Assembly (NCBI GenBank): GCA_029531795.1
Contig: JAPEIS010000007.1
Span: 1,550,001 to 1,614,000 of the forward strand
Direction: 5' to 3'
Origin: Sclerotinia nivalis
Taxonomy: Eukaryota > Ascomycota > Leotiomycetes > Helotiales > Sclerotiniaceae
DNA length: 64,000 bases
Under the pieces are notes generated by a model. The model was given only the letters and a program-made list of their open reading frames with translations. It made no database searches and had not been told where the DNA came from. Shown here in pieces: positions 1 through 12,158 of this stretch (its first letter is position 1; each line of letters starts with the position of its first letter). Made by a program: the position numbers and the translations under genes.

Positions 1-1174
1 CGCAGGTTCTAGCAATTTCCAATCGCACTTGATATCGTTCTTCGCAAATGTATCCAGTATGACCTTCGCAATTGCATCGAAATTCTCAGTTGCAAGCGCA
101 AGAATAGTTGGACCAGCTCCTGATAAACATATTCCACAGAGACCTGGGTGAGACTTAGGAGTGACAGATTGCAGGATCTCCGGTAGACCTGGAATCAGGC
201 CTTTCCTGTAAGGTTGGTGCACTTTGTCTTGCATTGCAAGGTAGATCTGCTCTGCATCAGGCGGTGACCTTCCTAGAGCCGAAGGCAGAAGAGCAATTCT
301 TTGAAGATTGAAAACGACATCCGACCTGGAATATGAAGATGGTAGGACGCTTCTAGCCTTTGCTGTAGCGACTTCGAATTGTGGAATGATTGCAATAGCT
401 TTAATCTCGGACGCCCAAGGAAATTTCATGTAGTGCCCAATTCCAACTGGCGGTTCGGGAGGATTGGACCCGGTATCTACTCCTCCGGCCGGTTCAGGTA
501 GAACTTCACTGAGTGGGATTTCTTTGCGTTCTGTGTCTTCAGCGCTTAATTCGTTGAGATATGTTCCTACAAATCCTCCATACAATGCCGCGGCTACGTT
601 ATCTGGATGTCTTTCTATATGAGGTGTTAGATATGTCGAGCTTGACAGGCAATCGCGCCATACCTATCATAAGACAATAATCCAACATCCTGGCCTTTGA
701 CAACCCCAACTTTCCGACTTCATTGCCTAGTGCAACACCAGCTACCACCGCGGCACCAGATGACCCAAGTCCGCGCCCCAATGGAATGGGATTAATGATA
801 TGAACTGAAGTCTCGGAAGGGAAGCTTCTCTGTCCGTGGCATCGCAAAACATATAGTGCTGTTCGTGTAATGAGGTTGCTATCAGCGGTCAAGGGAACCT
901 CTTCCGCGCCTTGTCCTTCATATGTGATTTTGCAATTGAGAGGTGCTTGGGATGTGATCGATGGTGTGACTTCAACCTTTAACTCGAGCCATATGGAGAG
1001 AGCGAGACCTATAACATCGAATCCAGGGCCAATGTTCGCCGAGGAACAGGGTACTTCTATTTGGATGTCAGTTTCGAATGTCTAGCATCGATGGAAAATG
1101 ATCCAAATGACTTGAACGGCGGTTTGTGCGAGGTTTTAATGAGGGGATAGAGATGACGGACTTATGGTAATCAT
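1..1174 (-). CDS. THR1: Homoserine kinase, 3' end beyond window
   Basis: Phosphorylates L-homoserine to O-phosphohomoserine with ATP, the penultimate step of threonine synthesis in the cytosol. I place three exons at 1174-1163/1162, 1056-664 and 614-<1. The first exon is only 13 nt (MITI); spliced across a 105-nt intron it gives M-I-T-I-K-V-P-C-S-S-A-N-I-G-P-G, matching the start of fungal homoserine kinases. The GHMP-kinase ATP loop PLGRGLGSSGAAV and the ERHPDNVAAALYGGFVG stretch across intron 2 are diagnostic, as is the C-terminal GAGPT-type motif (LSGAGPTILAL). The stop codon lies just outside the window. It is divergent from ADE5,7. Family assignment is firm; the tiny first exon is inferred from frame and homology. 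Confidence 0.93.
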
Positions 1175-1837
1175 TTTGATTGACGATGTTTAGAAGTTCG
1201 AGACTGGAGGGATAAATTCGAGGTTAGGTACAAAAATCAAGTGCTATCGAATCATTCGATAACCCCACTGTAACCTTTTTCATCAGCCTTTCCCGATATC
1301 GCTATAAATCGAGAAAAATTCCATTATGGTGACAAGTCACGACCAGGATTGCAGCAAGAAGATTGAAATAAGGATGAAAACACTATGATTTGTTCGCTTG
1401 TTATCAACCATGTTGACGCGCCGTGACGATCCATTTAAAATTTCTCAGACTCACTGGTGGCATGGTTAGATGAACTTTTTCAACACTCATCTGTAGTATA
1501 TTTTGGTGATACAATGCATTTGCATTCTTCAAATGAGTGGCAGAGGCGTGAAGATCTAAATTGGATAAAACATATTGTTATAAGAACCTAATTCGGATTT
1601 TAATATTGATATAATCTGATATTATTGAAGTAGGCTCAAATAACTTCAAATGTAATCGGTTAAATCATGGAGGGGTAACGTGGGTGAGTGTTAGGGATAT
1701 TGGCGGGGTTAGAGAATTTTGCCAAGGCGGTGGCACTAGCGGGCACAAAATGATTGCACCCTGATAGAGTTTCTTCTTTTGTCTCCAGCCTTTTTTTCAT
1801 ACAGCAAATATCTCAACACCGTACAGAAAACTTCACA
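1175..1837. promoter_or_regulatory. Divergent intergenic region THR1 / ADE5,7
   Basis: 663 bp between two head-to-head biosynthetic genes, so it should hold both promoters. A pyrimidine/AT-rich stretch lies at about 1560-1640. A CT-rich run (about 1768-1800) sits just upstream of the ADE5,7 ATG, whose context CACAATGG is good. I see no gene here and name no specific factor site. Confidence 0.5.
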
Positions 1838-4374
1838 ATGGAGCCCATTCGAATCCTCCTTGTCGGAAATGGTGGTCGGGAACATACTTTGGCTTGGAAA
1901 CTCAGCCAATCTCCCCGCGTCGAGTCCATAATCGCAGTCCCAGGGAATGGAGGAACCGCAAATTGCCCCAAAGTCTCCAACGATTCCAGCGTCAAGGCAG
2001 ATGATTATCCTGGACTTGTTGCGTTGGCTAAGAAACACAATGTTAACTTGGTGAGTTTGATTCTGCTTTCCTATATTCAATTCTACAAGAATGTCTCGAG
2101 AATGTTTGGTTTCATTCGAATATTTGACTATTTGATTATTCGATTCTTTTGAATGTCGACTCTACTGGATGTTTTATTGCCCTCCGAAAGCCTTTCTGAC
2201 AAGCAATTACTGACTTTCCCGTGTAGGTAGTACCGGGACCAGAAGCACCCCTCGTTGATGGAATCGAAGATTATTTCCGTGCGGCAGACATACCTTGTTA
2301 TGGACCGTCAAAACTTGCTGCGCGTTTGGAAGGAAGCAAAGCATTTTCGAAGGATTTCATGAAGAAGTACAACATACCAACTGCAGCTTACGAGAACTTT
2401 ACGAATTACGAAGATGCGCGAAAATATGTTGATAGCATAAGTCATAATGTTGTCATTAAGGCCAGTGGATTGGCAGCTGGAAAGGGTGTTATTATCCCAA
2501 CATCGAAAGAAGAAGCTCACCAGGCACTAAAGGACATTATGCTTGACCGAGAGTTCGGGGATGCTGGAGATGAGGTTGTCATCGAGGAGTTTCTGGAGGG
2601 CGATGAGCTCAGCATTCTCACTTTCTGCGATGGTTACAACATGCGGTCTTTACCTCCTGCTCAAGATCATAAGAGAATTTTCGATGGTGATAAGGGCCCA
2701 AATACTGGAGGCATGGGGTGCTATGCACCTACCAATATTGCTACCAAAGAATTGATTGAAGAAATCGAACGGACCGTATTGGAGCCTACACTTCGCGGCA
2801 TGAGAAAAGAGCGTACCAATTTCATCGGAACTCTTTTCACTGGCTTGATGATAACCAAGGATGGGCCAAAAACTTTGGAGTACAACGTTCGCTTCGGTGA
2901 CCCAGAAACACAAACTTTGTTACCACTGTTGAGTGCAGACACGGATCTTGCAGAAATCATGCTGGCATGTACTCAAGGATGCCTCGATGAAGTGGAGATC
3001 AAGGTCGATCAAAAATTTAGTGCAACGGTCGTGGTAGCTGCTGGCGGTTACCCAGGTTCATATGCCAAAGGTACACCTATGGAAGTCAAGACCCCTCCAG
3101 TCGGTTCCAATATATTTCATGCTGGTACCGTCGTGAAGGATGGACAATTACAAACATCTGGTGGACGTGTCATTGCAGCACAAGCCGTCGCAGAGACTTT
3201 GGAGCAGGCCGTAAAGGACGCTTATACCACAGTAGATCTGATCAAGTTTGATAAAATGTTCTACCGCAAGGATATTGCTCATCGAGCATTTAGATCTACC
3301 CCTGCTACCAAGGAAGCACTCACATACGCATCCGCAGGCGTCAGCATCGATGCTGGTAACGAGTTTGTTGAGCGTATCAAGAAAGCAGTCGCTTCCACCC
3401 GAAGACCAGGAGCTGATGCTGAGATTGGTGGTTTTGGTGGAGAGGTTGATCAACATATTGCTGGTTATTCAGGTGCTCCAATCATGGTTGGTGCCATTGA
3501 TGGAGTTGGTACCAAACTCATGATTGCACAATCCATGAACAAACATGACACAGTTGGCATTGATTTGGTTGGTATGAATGTGAACGATTTAGTTGTTCAA
3601 GGTGCCGAACCACTCATGTTCCTCGATTACTATGGCTGCAGCCAGTTGAATCTTGAGAACGCAGCAGCTTTCGTCGAAGGTGTTGCTGCCGGATGCAAAG
3701 ACGCCAATTGTGCACTCGTCGGCGGTGAGACCGCTGAGATGCCTGGTATGTACCAAAAAGACGATTACGATGCCGCAGGTACTGCCATCGGAGTCATGGA
3801 AAAGGAATACAGATTACCCAAAACAGAGAACATGGCAGAAGGTGATATCCTTATTGGTTTGGCATCTGCAGGAGTCCACTCCAATGGATTCTCTCTCGTG
3901 CGAAGAATTCTTGAAAGAGAAAAGCTCGCTTATACAGCCACTGCTCCGTGGGATCCTTCAACAACCGCCGGACTAAGTCTCCTAACACCCACTCGCATCT
4001 ACGTGCGCTCTTTACTGAAAGTTACCAAAAAGCACTTGCTCAAGGGTTTGGCCCACATTACTGGTGGTGGCTTAACCGAAAATGTCCCTAGAATGTTACC
4101 CTCTCACTTGGCTGCCGAGATCGATGTTGCTACTTGGAAATTACCTGCAGTATTCAAATGGTTGAAGAGTGCAGGTAACGTCACAGCCAGCGAGATGGCT
4201 AGAACATTCAACACGGGTATTGGAATGGTGGCAGTTGTTAGCAAGGAGAACGTGGAACAGGTGATTAGCGAATTGGAAGAGTCTGGCGAGAAAGTTTACA
4301 CCATTGGAAGACTGGTCAAGAGATCGGGTGAAGGTTGTGAGTTGAAGAACTTGAACTCTTGGGATCAAAACTAG
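1838..4374 (+). CDS. ADE5,7: Bifunctional GAR synthetase / AIR synthetase (purine biosynthesis)
   Basis: Catalyses two steps of de novo purine synthesis: phosphoribosylamine + glycine to GAR (N-terminal GARS, ATP-grasp) and FGAM to AIR (C-terminal AIRS/PurM). Exons are 1838-2050 and 2227-4374, giving 786 aa, close to the roughly 800 aa usual in fungi. The 176-bp intron starts GTGAGT and ends GTGTAG; splicing restores KHNVNL-VVPGPEAPLV. GARS motifs are GNGGREH near residue 9, KASGLAAGKGV, GDEVVIEEFLEGDE and EYNVRFGDPETQ. The AIRS part begins near residue 430 with GAIDGVGTKLMIAQ and contains GGETAEMPGMY and HITGGGLTENVPRML. The start is the first ATG that begins directly on the conserved ILLVGNGGREH strand. 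Confidence 0.97.
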
Positions 4375-4769
4375 AACATATGAAGGATTGGCGATGGGAT
4401 GGGTGGAATCATGAATATAAATGGCGTTAAGGATTGAGGAATACCATGAAGTTAGAAAATAGACACTTGAGGGACACGAAAAGTTATGTGCTGGCTACTT
4501 TCTATTGTAGAGCTTTTTAAATATTACATTTTGGAGATGAGTTGAGAATCTCTAGGTATGCACACCACCTATCTTCCATGCCTCTATGCATGCCGTGCCA
4601 TTTGACGTGATGCTATGCCGAATGGACCTTTTTATCTTTCCCTATTTTATCCATGGAACCAATCGCACAAACAAATAACCACACCTCCTTTCCATTCTTT
4701 CAAATCATCGTATCTTCAATTCAATTCATTCTTCCCATCATTTCCTCCTCACTCCTCACAAAACATCAT
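4375..4769. other. Convergent spacer ADE5,7 / PDX1
   Basis: Short 3'-3' intergenic region with CT-rich DNA (about 4625-4760). It probably contains both polyadenylation regions. Reading frames crossing it are shadows of the PDX1 gene on the other strand. Nothing else seen. Confidence 0.5.
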
Positions 4770-5845
4770 CTACCATCCTCTCCCCTGCATCTTCTCCTTA
4801 GGATCCATAGTCCCACAATTCAACCCCACCATCGCCTCACCCAAATCCTCACTCACCTCGGCCAAAACCTTCGCATCATTAAAATGCGTCGTGGCCTGCA
4901 CAATCGCCCGTGCCCTCTTCGCCGCATCCCCACTCTTGAATATCCCACTCCCGACAAACACGCCATCGCATCCCAACTGCATCATGAGGGCTGCATCGGC
5001 GGGCGTCGCGATACCGCCCGCGGCGAAGTTCACGACGGGCAGTCGTCCCAGTCGCGCCGTTTCTTTGAGTAGTTCAAAGGGTGCTTGGATGTCCTTGGCG
5101 AGGATGCGTAGTTCCTCGTCTGACATGAGGGATGCGGCGCGGATCTCAGAGGTTACTTGGCGTTGGTGGCGGACGGCTTCGATGACGTCGCCGGTGCCGG
5201 CTTCGCCTTTGGTGCGGATCATGGCTGCGCCTTCTGAGATGCGGCGGAGGGCTTCGCCGAGGTTGCGGCATCCGCATACGAAGGGGATGGTGAAGGGGTG
5301 TTTTTCGACGTGGTGGAGCGCGTCGGCTGGGGTGAGCACTTCGGATTCGTCTATGTAGTCTACGCCGATTGATTGGAGGATCTGGTGGGGAGGAAGGAAA
5401 AGGGTTAGTTTTTAGATTGGGTGGGGAGGATTGCGGGGAAGAGGAAGGGAAACTAACTTGACATTCTACAAAGTGACCAATTCTTGCCTTGGCCATCACG
5501 GGTATGGTAACCGCCTCCATGATTTCTCGAATCATTTTTGGATCGGACATGCGGGCTACACCTCCTTGAGCTCGGATATCGGCCGGTACACGTTCAAGGG
5601 CCATGACCGCTACTGCGCCGGCTTCTTCTGCAATTCTTGCCTTGGGGGTTTGTTAGTGGTGTTTTTGGTTTGCGGGATGGTCATGTTGAGTTGTGGAGTA
5701 TACGTACTTGTTCGGCATTAACGACATCCATAATCACACCTCCCTTCAACATACGCGCAAGACCAGCCTTGACAGTGAAGGTAGAGGAGGCATTGTTGCC
5801 ATTTCCATTACCGTTGGTGGCGGTGGTGGGAAGTTCGTTGGACAT
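4770..5845 (-). CDS. PDX1: Pyridoxal 5'-phosphate synthase subunit PDX1/SNZ
   Basis: Synthase subunit that builds PLP (vitamin B6) from ribose 5-phosphate, glyceraldehyde 3-phosphate and ammonia supplied by PDX2/SNO; cytosolic dodecamer. Exons are 5845-5708, 5640-5458 and 5381-4770, giving 310 aa, normal for the family. Both introns (67 and 76 bp) have GT..AG ends and phase 0. Visible landmarks are [16 protein letters not shown] (active-site Asp), [30 protein letters not shown] (Schiff-base Lys), [12 protein letters not shown] (second Lys) and the phosphate-binding [16 protein letters not shown]...GVFVGSGIF. The first about 20 residues are a Asn/Gly/Thr-rich tail typical of fungal copies. Confidence 0.97.
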
Positions 5846-7182
5846 TTTGTTGGTATCGTTTAGAATTGAGATGAGGTGAGGTGAGGTGAGGTGAGGTGAG
5901 TTTCTGAAGTATGCAATTGCGTGCAAGTAAAAGTAAGAGAGAGAGAGAGAGAGAGAGATGAGGTGCAAGTCAAAGTCAAATGAATCAATACAATCCCAAG
6001 TTTATATCTATTCAAATAATCACCAATAAGTAGGTCGACGGAGAAAGAAAAAAAAACTTAAAATTCCAAATTCGAAAATACTTTTTACTAAACACCAAGC
6101 ATTCTAGCATATGACTCTTCCATTTTCCTTCCAACTGTGTGTGGTAGGTCAATCTAATAACTAATAATGTAAATTAAAGCTTAGTCGCAAAATTCACCCA
6201 CCTCCACCGATCGGTAGTGCTGCCGAGACAAAGAAAAAAAGTTAGTTTGGCCTCACCTCATTTAACAACTGACTTGGACAACTGCATGATGCATTTTTAT
6301 AATAGAATTGTATATTCATGATTGGTAGGTTTACATATGTGGTCTAGTATAATGTTGGGGTATGAGTTACTAACACCAATACCCGGACCCTTCTTTATGC
6401 GGCTTGGGCTGCGATCGAGGGGTAGGTGCCATTGTGGGTAGATACGGTTGGGATCGGGGAAGGAGTTTGCGAGGTTGTGTGGTTGTGTGGTTGGGTTTGT
6501 GAGTTTGTGAGTTTGTGGGTTTGTGGGTTTGTGGGTTGTGGTGTATTCATGTATATTGTAGGAAGTTTTCGGAAGGGCGTATGCAGGAGTTTGCGAGATT
6601 GATGTAATCTTAGTAAGAATGTATCTTTGGATGTTTCAAGGAGATGTTCATGTTGATGTTGATGTCCATGTTGATGTTGATGTAATAAATATAAAAAGAG
6701 TCCCGATTTTAGCACTTGGGGATTTTGGCTCAGCTAACAATATTGAATACGAATACGATAAATCGAGTAAGAGAAATAATAATATGGATATTGTCCGGTG
6801 GTCGGAATCTTGGTATGGAATTTCTAGATGTTAAGAGTCAGAGTAATAGATAATTCTGTTGATAGTAAGAATCCATATCTTCTCTCATCTCTTCATCATC
6901 GAAGTATCATGACTAAAGGTAGGTAATAGGTAAATAAGTAAAAGTCAAAAATGAAAGTCAAAAATGAAAAATAATTCATGTGCCCCTCATTTCTTATCGT
7001 TATCGATATCATGACGTACGTCACTGAACTTGCTACCAGAAACATCACTTCCCGAGGTCACTAATGAACAAAACAAACAAACATCACCAAGCACTAAACA
7101 TCAATTCCATACCTCACCATCCCATCCCGTACCAACCCATCTTCCCAGAATATCCCACCCATAATAACCCCCCCACCAAAAA
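5846..7182. other. Intergenic with simple repeats, no gene seen
   Basis: 1.3 kb between PDX1 and the FUN14 gene. It holds short tandem repeats: GAGGT(GAGGT)n at about 5873-5898, a GA dinucleotide run at 5936-5957, a GTTTGTGG-type array at about 6479-6540, and a GTTGAT(GTC/GTT) array at about 6645-6685. The ORF-like readings across them are low-complexity and have no recognisable family. The A/C-rich stretch from about 7060 to 7180 is probably the FUN14 5' leader. Confidence 0.5.
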
Positions 7183-8070
7183 ATGTCCCGCCTCCTCCTC
7201 CGTCCCCGCCTAACAGCATCCGCCCTAGGCCTCACAACCTACAGCTCCTACACACTCCTCCAATCGCATCGATTCCCCTCTCGATTAGATTCCCTCTCTT
7301 CGCCCCTTTCTACTTCTTCCACATCGAAAGATGGGAATGTGAAGACGCCGATTGTTAGGAATGGAGGGGGATTGAATCCCAAGGCTGTGAGGCAGATTAG
7401 TAGTGGGAGTATTATTGGTATGTTTTTTGTTTTGTGTTTTGTGTTTTGGTGTTTGAGAGGTTGGATTTGGGATTTGAGGGGTTCAATTTGGGTTTTTGGA
7501 TTTGGGCTTTTGGGGGGGGGGGGGGGGATGGAAGGGGATTGGTAGGGAGTGTGAGGAGATGGGATGAGATGGGGAAGATACCTAGGTAGAGGGGAGGGAC
7601 GGGAATCAGAAGGAGGGAGTGGAAAAGATGGATATAAAGGAAGATACTAACACACAACCAAACCACAGGATTAGGAGCCGGACTGGCAGTTAGTACATTT
7701 TCACGCTCATTGGCGCTCATAATTGGATTAATGATTGTTGGCTTACAAGTACGTATTCTTTTACTTTTCCTGTATCCTTAGCTCTTCACATTCTTTCCTC
7801 TATCTCCCTATCTCTCCAGCATCTCTTCTCGTCCTCATTCTCCCCCTCTACTTCCGCACCCCCTTCCCATCCTCCCCATCCTAACAATACCAGCCCTATC
7901 TAACAAACCCCTTCCAGTGGGCCTCATCCCACGGCCTCAATCTCATCCCCACAGACCGTATCCAACGCTACATCAAACACGTTAATCTACGTTCGGCCAT
8001 CCAAGACAACGTTGCTTTTAAGGTTTCTTTCGGGACAACTTTCGCCATGGCGGCTTTTATGCGTTTCTAG
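7183..8070 (+). CDS. FUN14-family mitochondrial membrane protein
   Basis: Small FUN14-domain protein; relatives (yeast Fun14, animal FUNDC1/2) sit in the mitochondrial outer membrane. Exons 7183-7417, 7669-7748 and 7918-8070 give 155 aa. The N-terminus is Arg/Ser/Thr-rich with few acids, fitting mitochondrial targeting. The core begins with AVRQISSGSIIGLGAGLAVS, continues into a hydrophobic span (RSLALIIGLMIVGLQ), then WASSHGLNLIPTDRIQRYIKHVN, and ends with a second hydrophobic span FGTTFAMAAFMRF. Exon joins were picked so that Gly-rich helix one and the W-A-S-S-H-G turn are continuous. Intron 1 (251 bp) is long for this window and contains a run of 16 G. Confidence 0.85.
7512..7527 (+). repeat. 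Poly-G tract in FUN14 intron 1
   Basis: Sixteen consecutive G on the + strand inside the first FUN14 intron. Such tracts are unstable and error-prone in sequencing, so the exact length is unreliable. Confidence 0.9.
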
Positions 8071-8305
8071 ATTTCCACTTCTAGAGTGATATTCGAGGTC
8101 TTCATTGAAATTGGGATGGGAAATAGAAAAGAGGCGTGGAAAAGTAACATTACATTGGGAAGAGGATTGTCTCGATTTAAGATTGATTGATGGGTCCGAT
8201 CGTGTACAATACAATACCATGTGGAAAATGTTTACCTCGATTGTAGAATAATTCTTTTCCTATCTACTTATTCATCTTCATTCTGAATATTTCTACCAAC
8301 CTACC

Positions 8306-11300
8306 TCAAGAAACATATGCGAAATTTGATCCCCTGCATGCTAACCAAAATTCCCTAACCACCGAATTTGTTCCCTTGGCACCACGAAGACTTCATAAAG
8401 TTAGTTTACAACTTTCATCACATAAATGCAAATGGACAACTCACTTAATAACCTTTGTCAAAAACACCATTTTCTCCTTCTGATCTACCTTGTCACTCGG
8501 AAAATTTCCATCCATCAAAGCAGCCTCCAACCAACTTTTCGCTCTCACCTGACTAACCACGAGTTTACGCAGAGGGTCCGAAAGTTTATCGAGTTCGCTG
8601 CGAGCGGCTGCACCACCGATGTTGTAGATGAGGGCTTGGGAGAGAAGGGGACCCAGATGTTGAAGTGCGTTGGTGATGGCGTGTTGGGCGTGAGGGTCAG
8701 GATTGTTGATGGGGAGGGAGACGAATGAGGACTTAGGACTGATTAGTTTTTGGATTCTTGCGTTTGTGGAAGTAGAGGGATGATAGTTTATTACTTACCC
8801 AGAATTCAGCAGCGCTTTGTTTAGGAAGTGGATCACGGCCTGTAAGTGCTTTGAGGGTGAACATGAAAATATGTTCAAGGGAGGATTTGGGTTCATGGTT
8901 TAGGAGGATGTTGAGATTCTTTGGCGTAGAGGTTAGACGATGGAGAAATTCGATGCTTGGTTGGGAGATTTCAGGGTCATTGCTGGGCTCTATAATTTGT
9001 TAATGTTAGTTGTTCTCTTCTATTTTGCCAGATTCTGTCACTGATCTGTGGGTTCGAGTATGAGGACCTACCATGATTAATAGCTTCCATCAGTCCCGAG
9101 ACCCATGACAATAAGGCACTCAGCACTTCGCCACCACGCCTCACTGATGCTGTGTTACAAGAGTTGACAAGTGAGCAGGCCGTATTGATGACTGTGATAA
9201 CACGAGGCGTTTGATAATTGGATCTGAAAATGAATCTAAAGTCATGTTGTCAGTACCAAGGAGGCAAACCATCGGAATCTATGCAACAGTAGCTTACTTC
9301 GCGACGTCCTCGGGAGGGAAAGCAAATGGGCCGTCATCTTCGACTAGGCCAGTGCGGAAAACATGCGAGATCTCTTCGGTGATTTCGCCGTGGCTAGGGA
9401 AAGCTTCATTGGTTGCGGTGAGAATGCTCAACACCTGTACCTGAATTTCTCTGCCATTACCATTCCTCCAATATGAATAACTGGTTTCATCAGTGTTGAG
9501 ATCAACAGGTGTATCAGCAGGTACTTGGAGACCTTTCCCAATACTCGTTAGACATCGTATCGCAGTGAGTGCAATTTCATCGGCAGCAACTTGCCCATCA
9601 GGCACAGGTATATTTGAAGCCACGTTTGTGAACTGTGAGCTCAACAAATGAAGGCTTCGTTCGTGGTCCCTCCGGACAAAATCTAATAATTGCCTGAGAG
9701 GATCTAGCTTCAATTCATCATTTGGCATTGCTTCGATGATCGATGCTATGGCGCCAATGACACCTTCTTTTGCGTAACTTTCCATTGAATCTTCTCGAGT
9801 TATTTCGCTGTATTGCTGTAGGAACGCAGCAAGTTCAGGAACAAGTACTTTCCGACAGGATGAACAGAGCATGGCAATGGACTTTGACGTTACTCTGGCC
9901 AACGTTGGTGAATGTAGCATGCTAAACATAAGATTAAGGGCGCTTGGAAGATGTTGTACATGGCGTTCGAAGTAGTCCGGATAACCGTTAATGACCATGA
10001 GAAATGCCTGCCTTGTACGTGAAGGAACATTTGAGTCGGACTTTGTAAGCATAGAGAATAATGGGGATCCAAAAACTTTATTCAAGTAATCATCTGACTC
10101 CTCCTTGATGTAGTCTTGAAATTCAGCCAAGCAGGTTAATGAAGCTTCAAGTTCGCTCCAAGCATTTCCCTTCTCAGCCGATTTTAGGACAAGGTCGACG
10201 AAGGATGAAACAAGTGGCAATCCAAGTAACATGTAAGATTGCTGTATTAAATCTCCCACGTCTCTTCGAGCATCTTTGAAACCAGCACGCTCACTTGAAT
10301 CCCACGAGCTGAATATATGTTGTGGCGGGAATTGCATTTTATGCCAGCACTTCTCAATTGCTTGCATCAGCATTGATCGAGCTGCTGGCAGCCAGGCAGG
10401 TGAGGCATCAACGTTGTATGACAAGTCAAGTACTGTTTCAAGATAAATAGCCCAAAACTCTACCGCTGGGACAAATATCTTGTCTTCGTTGACAATGTAA
10501 CCATCGGTACCAAGTAGTCCTACAAGAGCCGAGAGTATCTGCTGACTTCGAGGGTCGGTGGTGATATTTTGGGCTAGATCTTGCACCGTAGCATCGCCAA
10601 AGCTTAGCAGAAATTGGCCAAATTGCAATGAGTCAAAGTCAAAACCACCCTGGATCAATCTCGTGTATCTTTCCTGTGCCCAAGAGCTACTAAAGAGATC
10701 GTATAACATAGTGAAGTCGTTCTCGGAAAGGAAGGACGAGTAGTTGGCTAATATGTCCGCAAACAGCTCTACAGTGATTTCGTAAAGATCATCGTCGATA
10801 ATTAACATCAATGCAGGCTGAGTCAGAGTTCTCAAAGGATTAAGAACAATGGCGGCATCGAGAAACGCACGATGAGAGTAAAGAACCCATGACTGTTCAT
10901 GTTAGTGATGACTCCGAAATTGGTCCAACCGTGGTTCTTGGATAGGGAACATGCTTTGGCACAATTGAGGCTTTTTGGTCCTGTCTAAAGATCAAGCTAT
11001 ACAAGTGATTCTCAATAACTCATTGATCTTTCAAGGCTTTCGGGTATGGTTATGATACAGCCTTGGGACGCTTCAGCATATCTTGGCCTTACAATATATG
11101 AAATGTGCAGTCATAATGCCCGTCTAATGGTAATGGATGGCAATGCATAGGAATGTGAGACTGACTTGAAAACATTTCATTGATTCTTGGCGGATTTTAT
11201 TGTTGAGAAGAGCCCCTGTAGTATTGACAATGCCCTTCGTCATGATGGTGACAATATCATCAACATTCTGGACCACATGCTCGTGAAATTTATGGCTGGG

Positions 11301-12158
11301 AAATGTTAGTGACTAGTCAGGCTGTTTAAAAAGTGGTATACATACTGCTTCATTGAATTTGAATCCGTCTTTCCCACTTCTTCGACTAAGGTCGCGGAGA
11401 ACCACAATATTGCCATATTTTTGTCATCTGATAGACTCTGGGCAAGAACCTCCATAGTAGGAGCATCTTCGAGTTTATGGTAAGGAACAGCCTCGCCAAG
11501 GCATAGGCAATATGTAAGATGAGAAATACAACGAGCCCAAGAGCCAGAGAAATGAAGAAAGTAAGTGACTAATGTTGTGCACAACTTTCTGATTACAAGT
11601 GGCCCGCAGCCAGAATTTAGGCACTTGATAAGCCATCCGATGATCTTTTGTAGCACAACTTGTGCATCCTCATCTTTTAGAGATTGCCTAAAGCACAGAC
11701 ATTAGAAGAAATGGTAAAAGAAAAATAGGAATCAGCCTACGAATCTGTATTAAGCTTGATAGTGAACGTTAATGCTCCAATGAATTTAACATTTTCCGAG
11801 CTTCTTCCTAATAAGCCATCTGCCAAACCCCAACCAGCAGGAGAACGCTGTAGCTTTTGGAGAGTTTCGTTAACCTTTAAAACTCTCTCAGGAGGACCAG
11901 GCTTGTACAATTGATGGATGAGCTATGAATGCATTAGTAGATGTTGTATTCTTGGAGATCAAACAGAATAAGAGTGTGTTTGCCGGTAGAGAATATCTTG
12001 ACTTCTCTCGTTTCTCTCGTGACCTTCGATTTGCAGCGAAAATTTGTTGAATCAATAGTCACCATTTCCAACCAACCAAACTATTATAAAAGCGTAGAAC
12101 GAGGGAAACTTACAGCTTCCACCTCATCAAGTGATGAAGGTAATGTCTCGGTCTCCAT
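8306..12158 (-). CDS. Importin-13 / Kap122-type karyopherin beta, with an apparent C-terminal frameshift
   Basis: HEAT-repeat nuclear import receptor that binds RanGTP through its N-terminal importin-beta domain. I rebuild nine exons: 12158-12114, 11922-11741, 11687-11346, 11295-11166, 10892-9298, 9223-9072, 8989-8799, 8731-8446 and 8390-8306, about 1002 aa. The N-terminus LIHQLYKPGPPERV..ETLQKLQRSPAGW and GALTFTIKLNTDS is the classic importin-beta/Exportin-1 N-domain. The C-terminus TLKALTGRDPLPKQSAAEFW and LRGAKGTNSVVREFWLACRG is highly characteristic of fungal importin-13. All junctions keep frame except near 8459-8464: a TGA (8461-8459) interrupts exon 8 in a T4 run (minus strand) and the conserved tail lies one frame away. 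Either a single-base sequence error or a genuine loss of the last about 35 residues. Transportin-3/Mtr10 is a less likely alternative. Confidence 0.88.

Noticed and set aside
6390..6720. Minus-strand open frame rich in His/Gln and Thr/Pro repeats
   Set aside because: Translation of simple repeats (GTTTGTGG and GATGTT arrays); no conserved domain.
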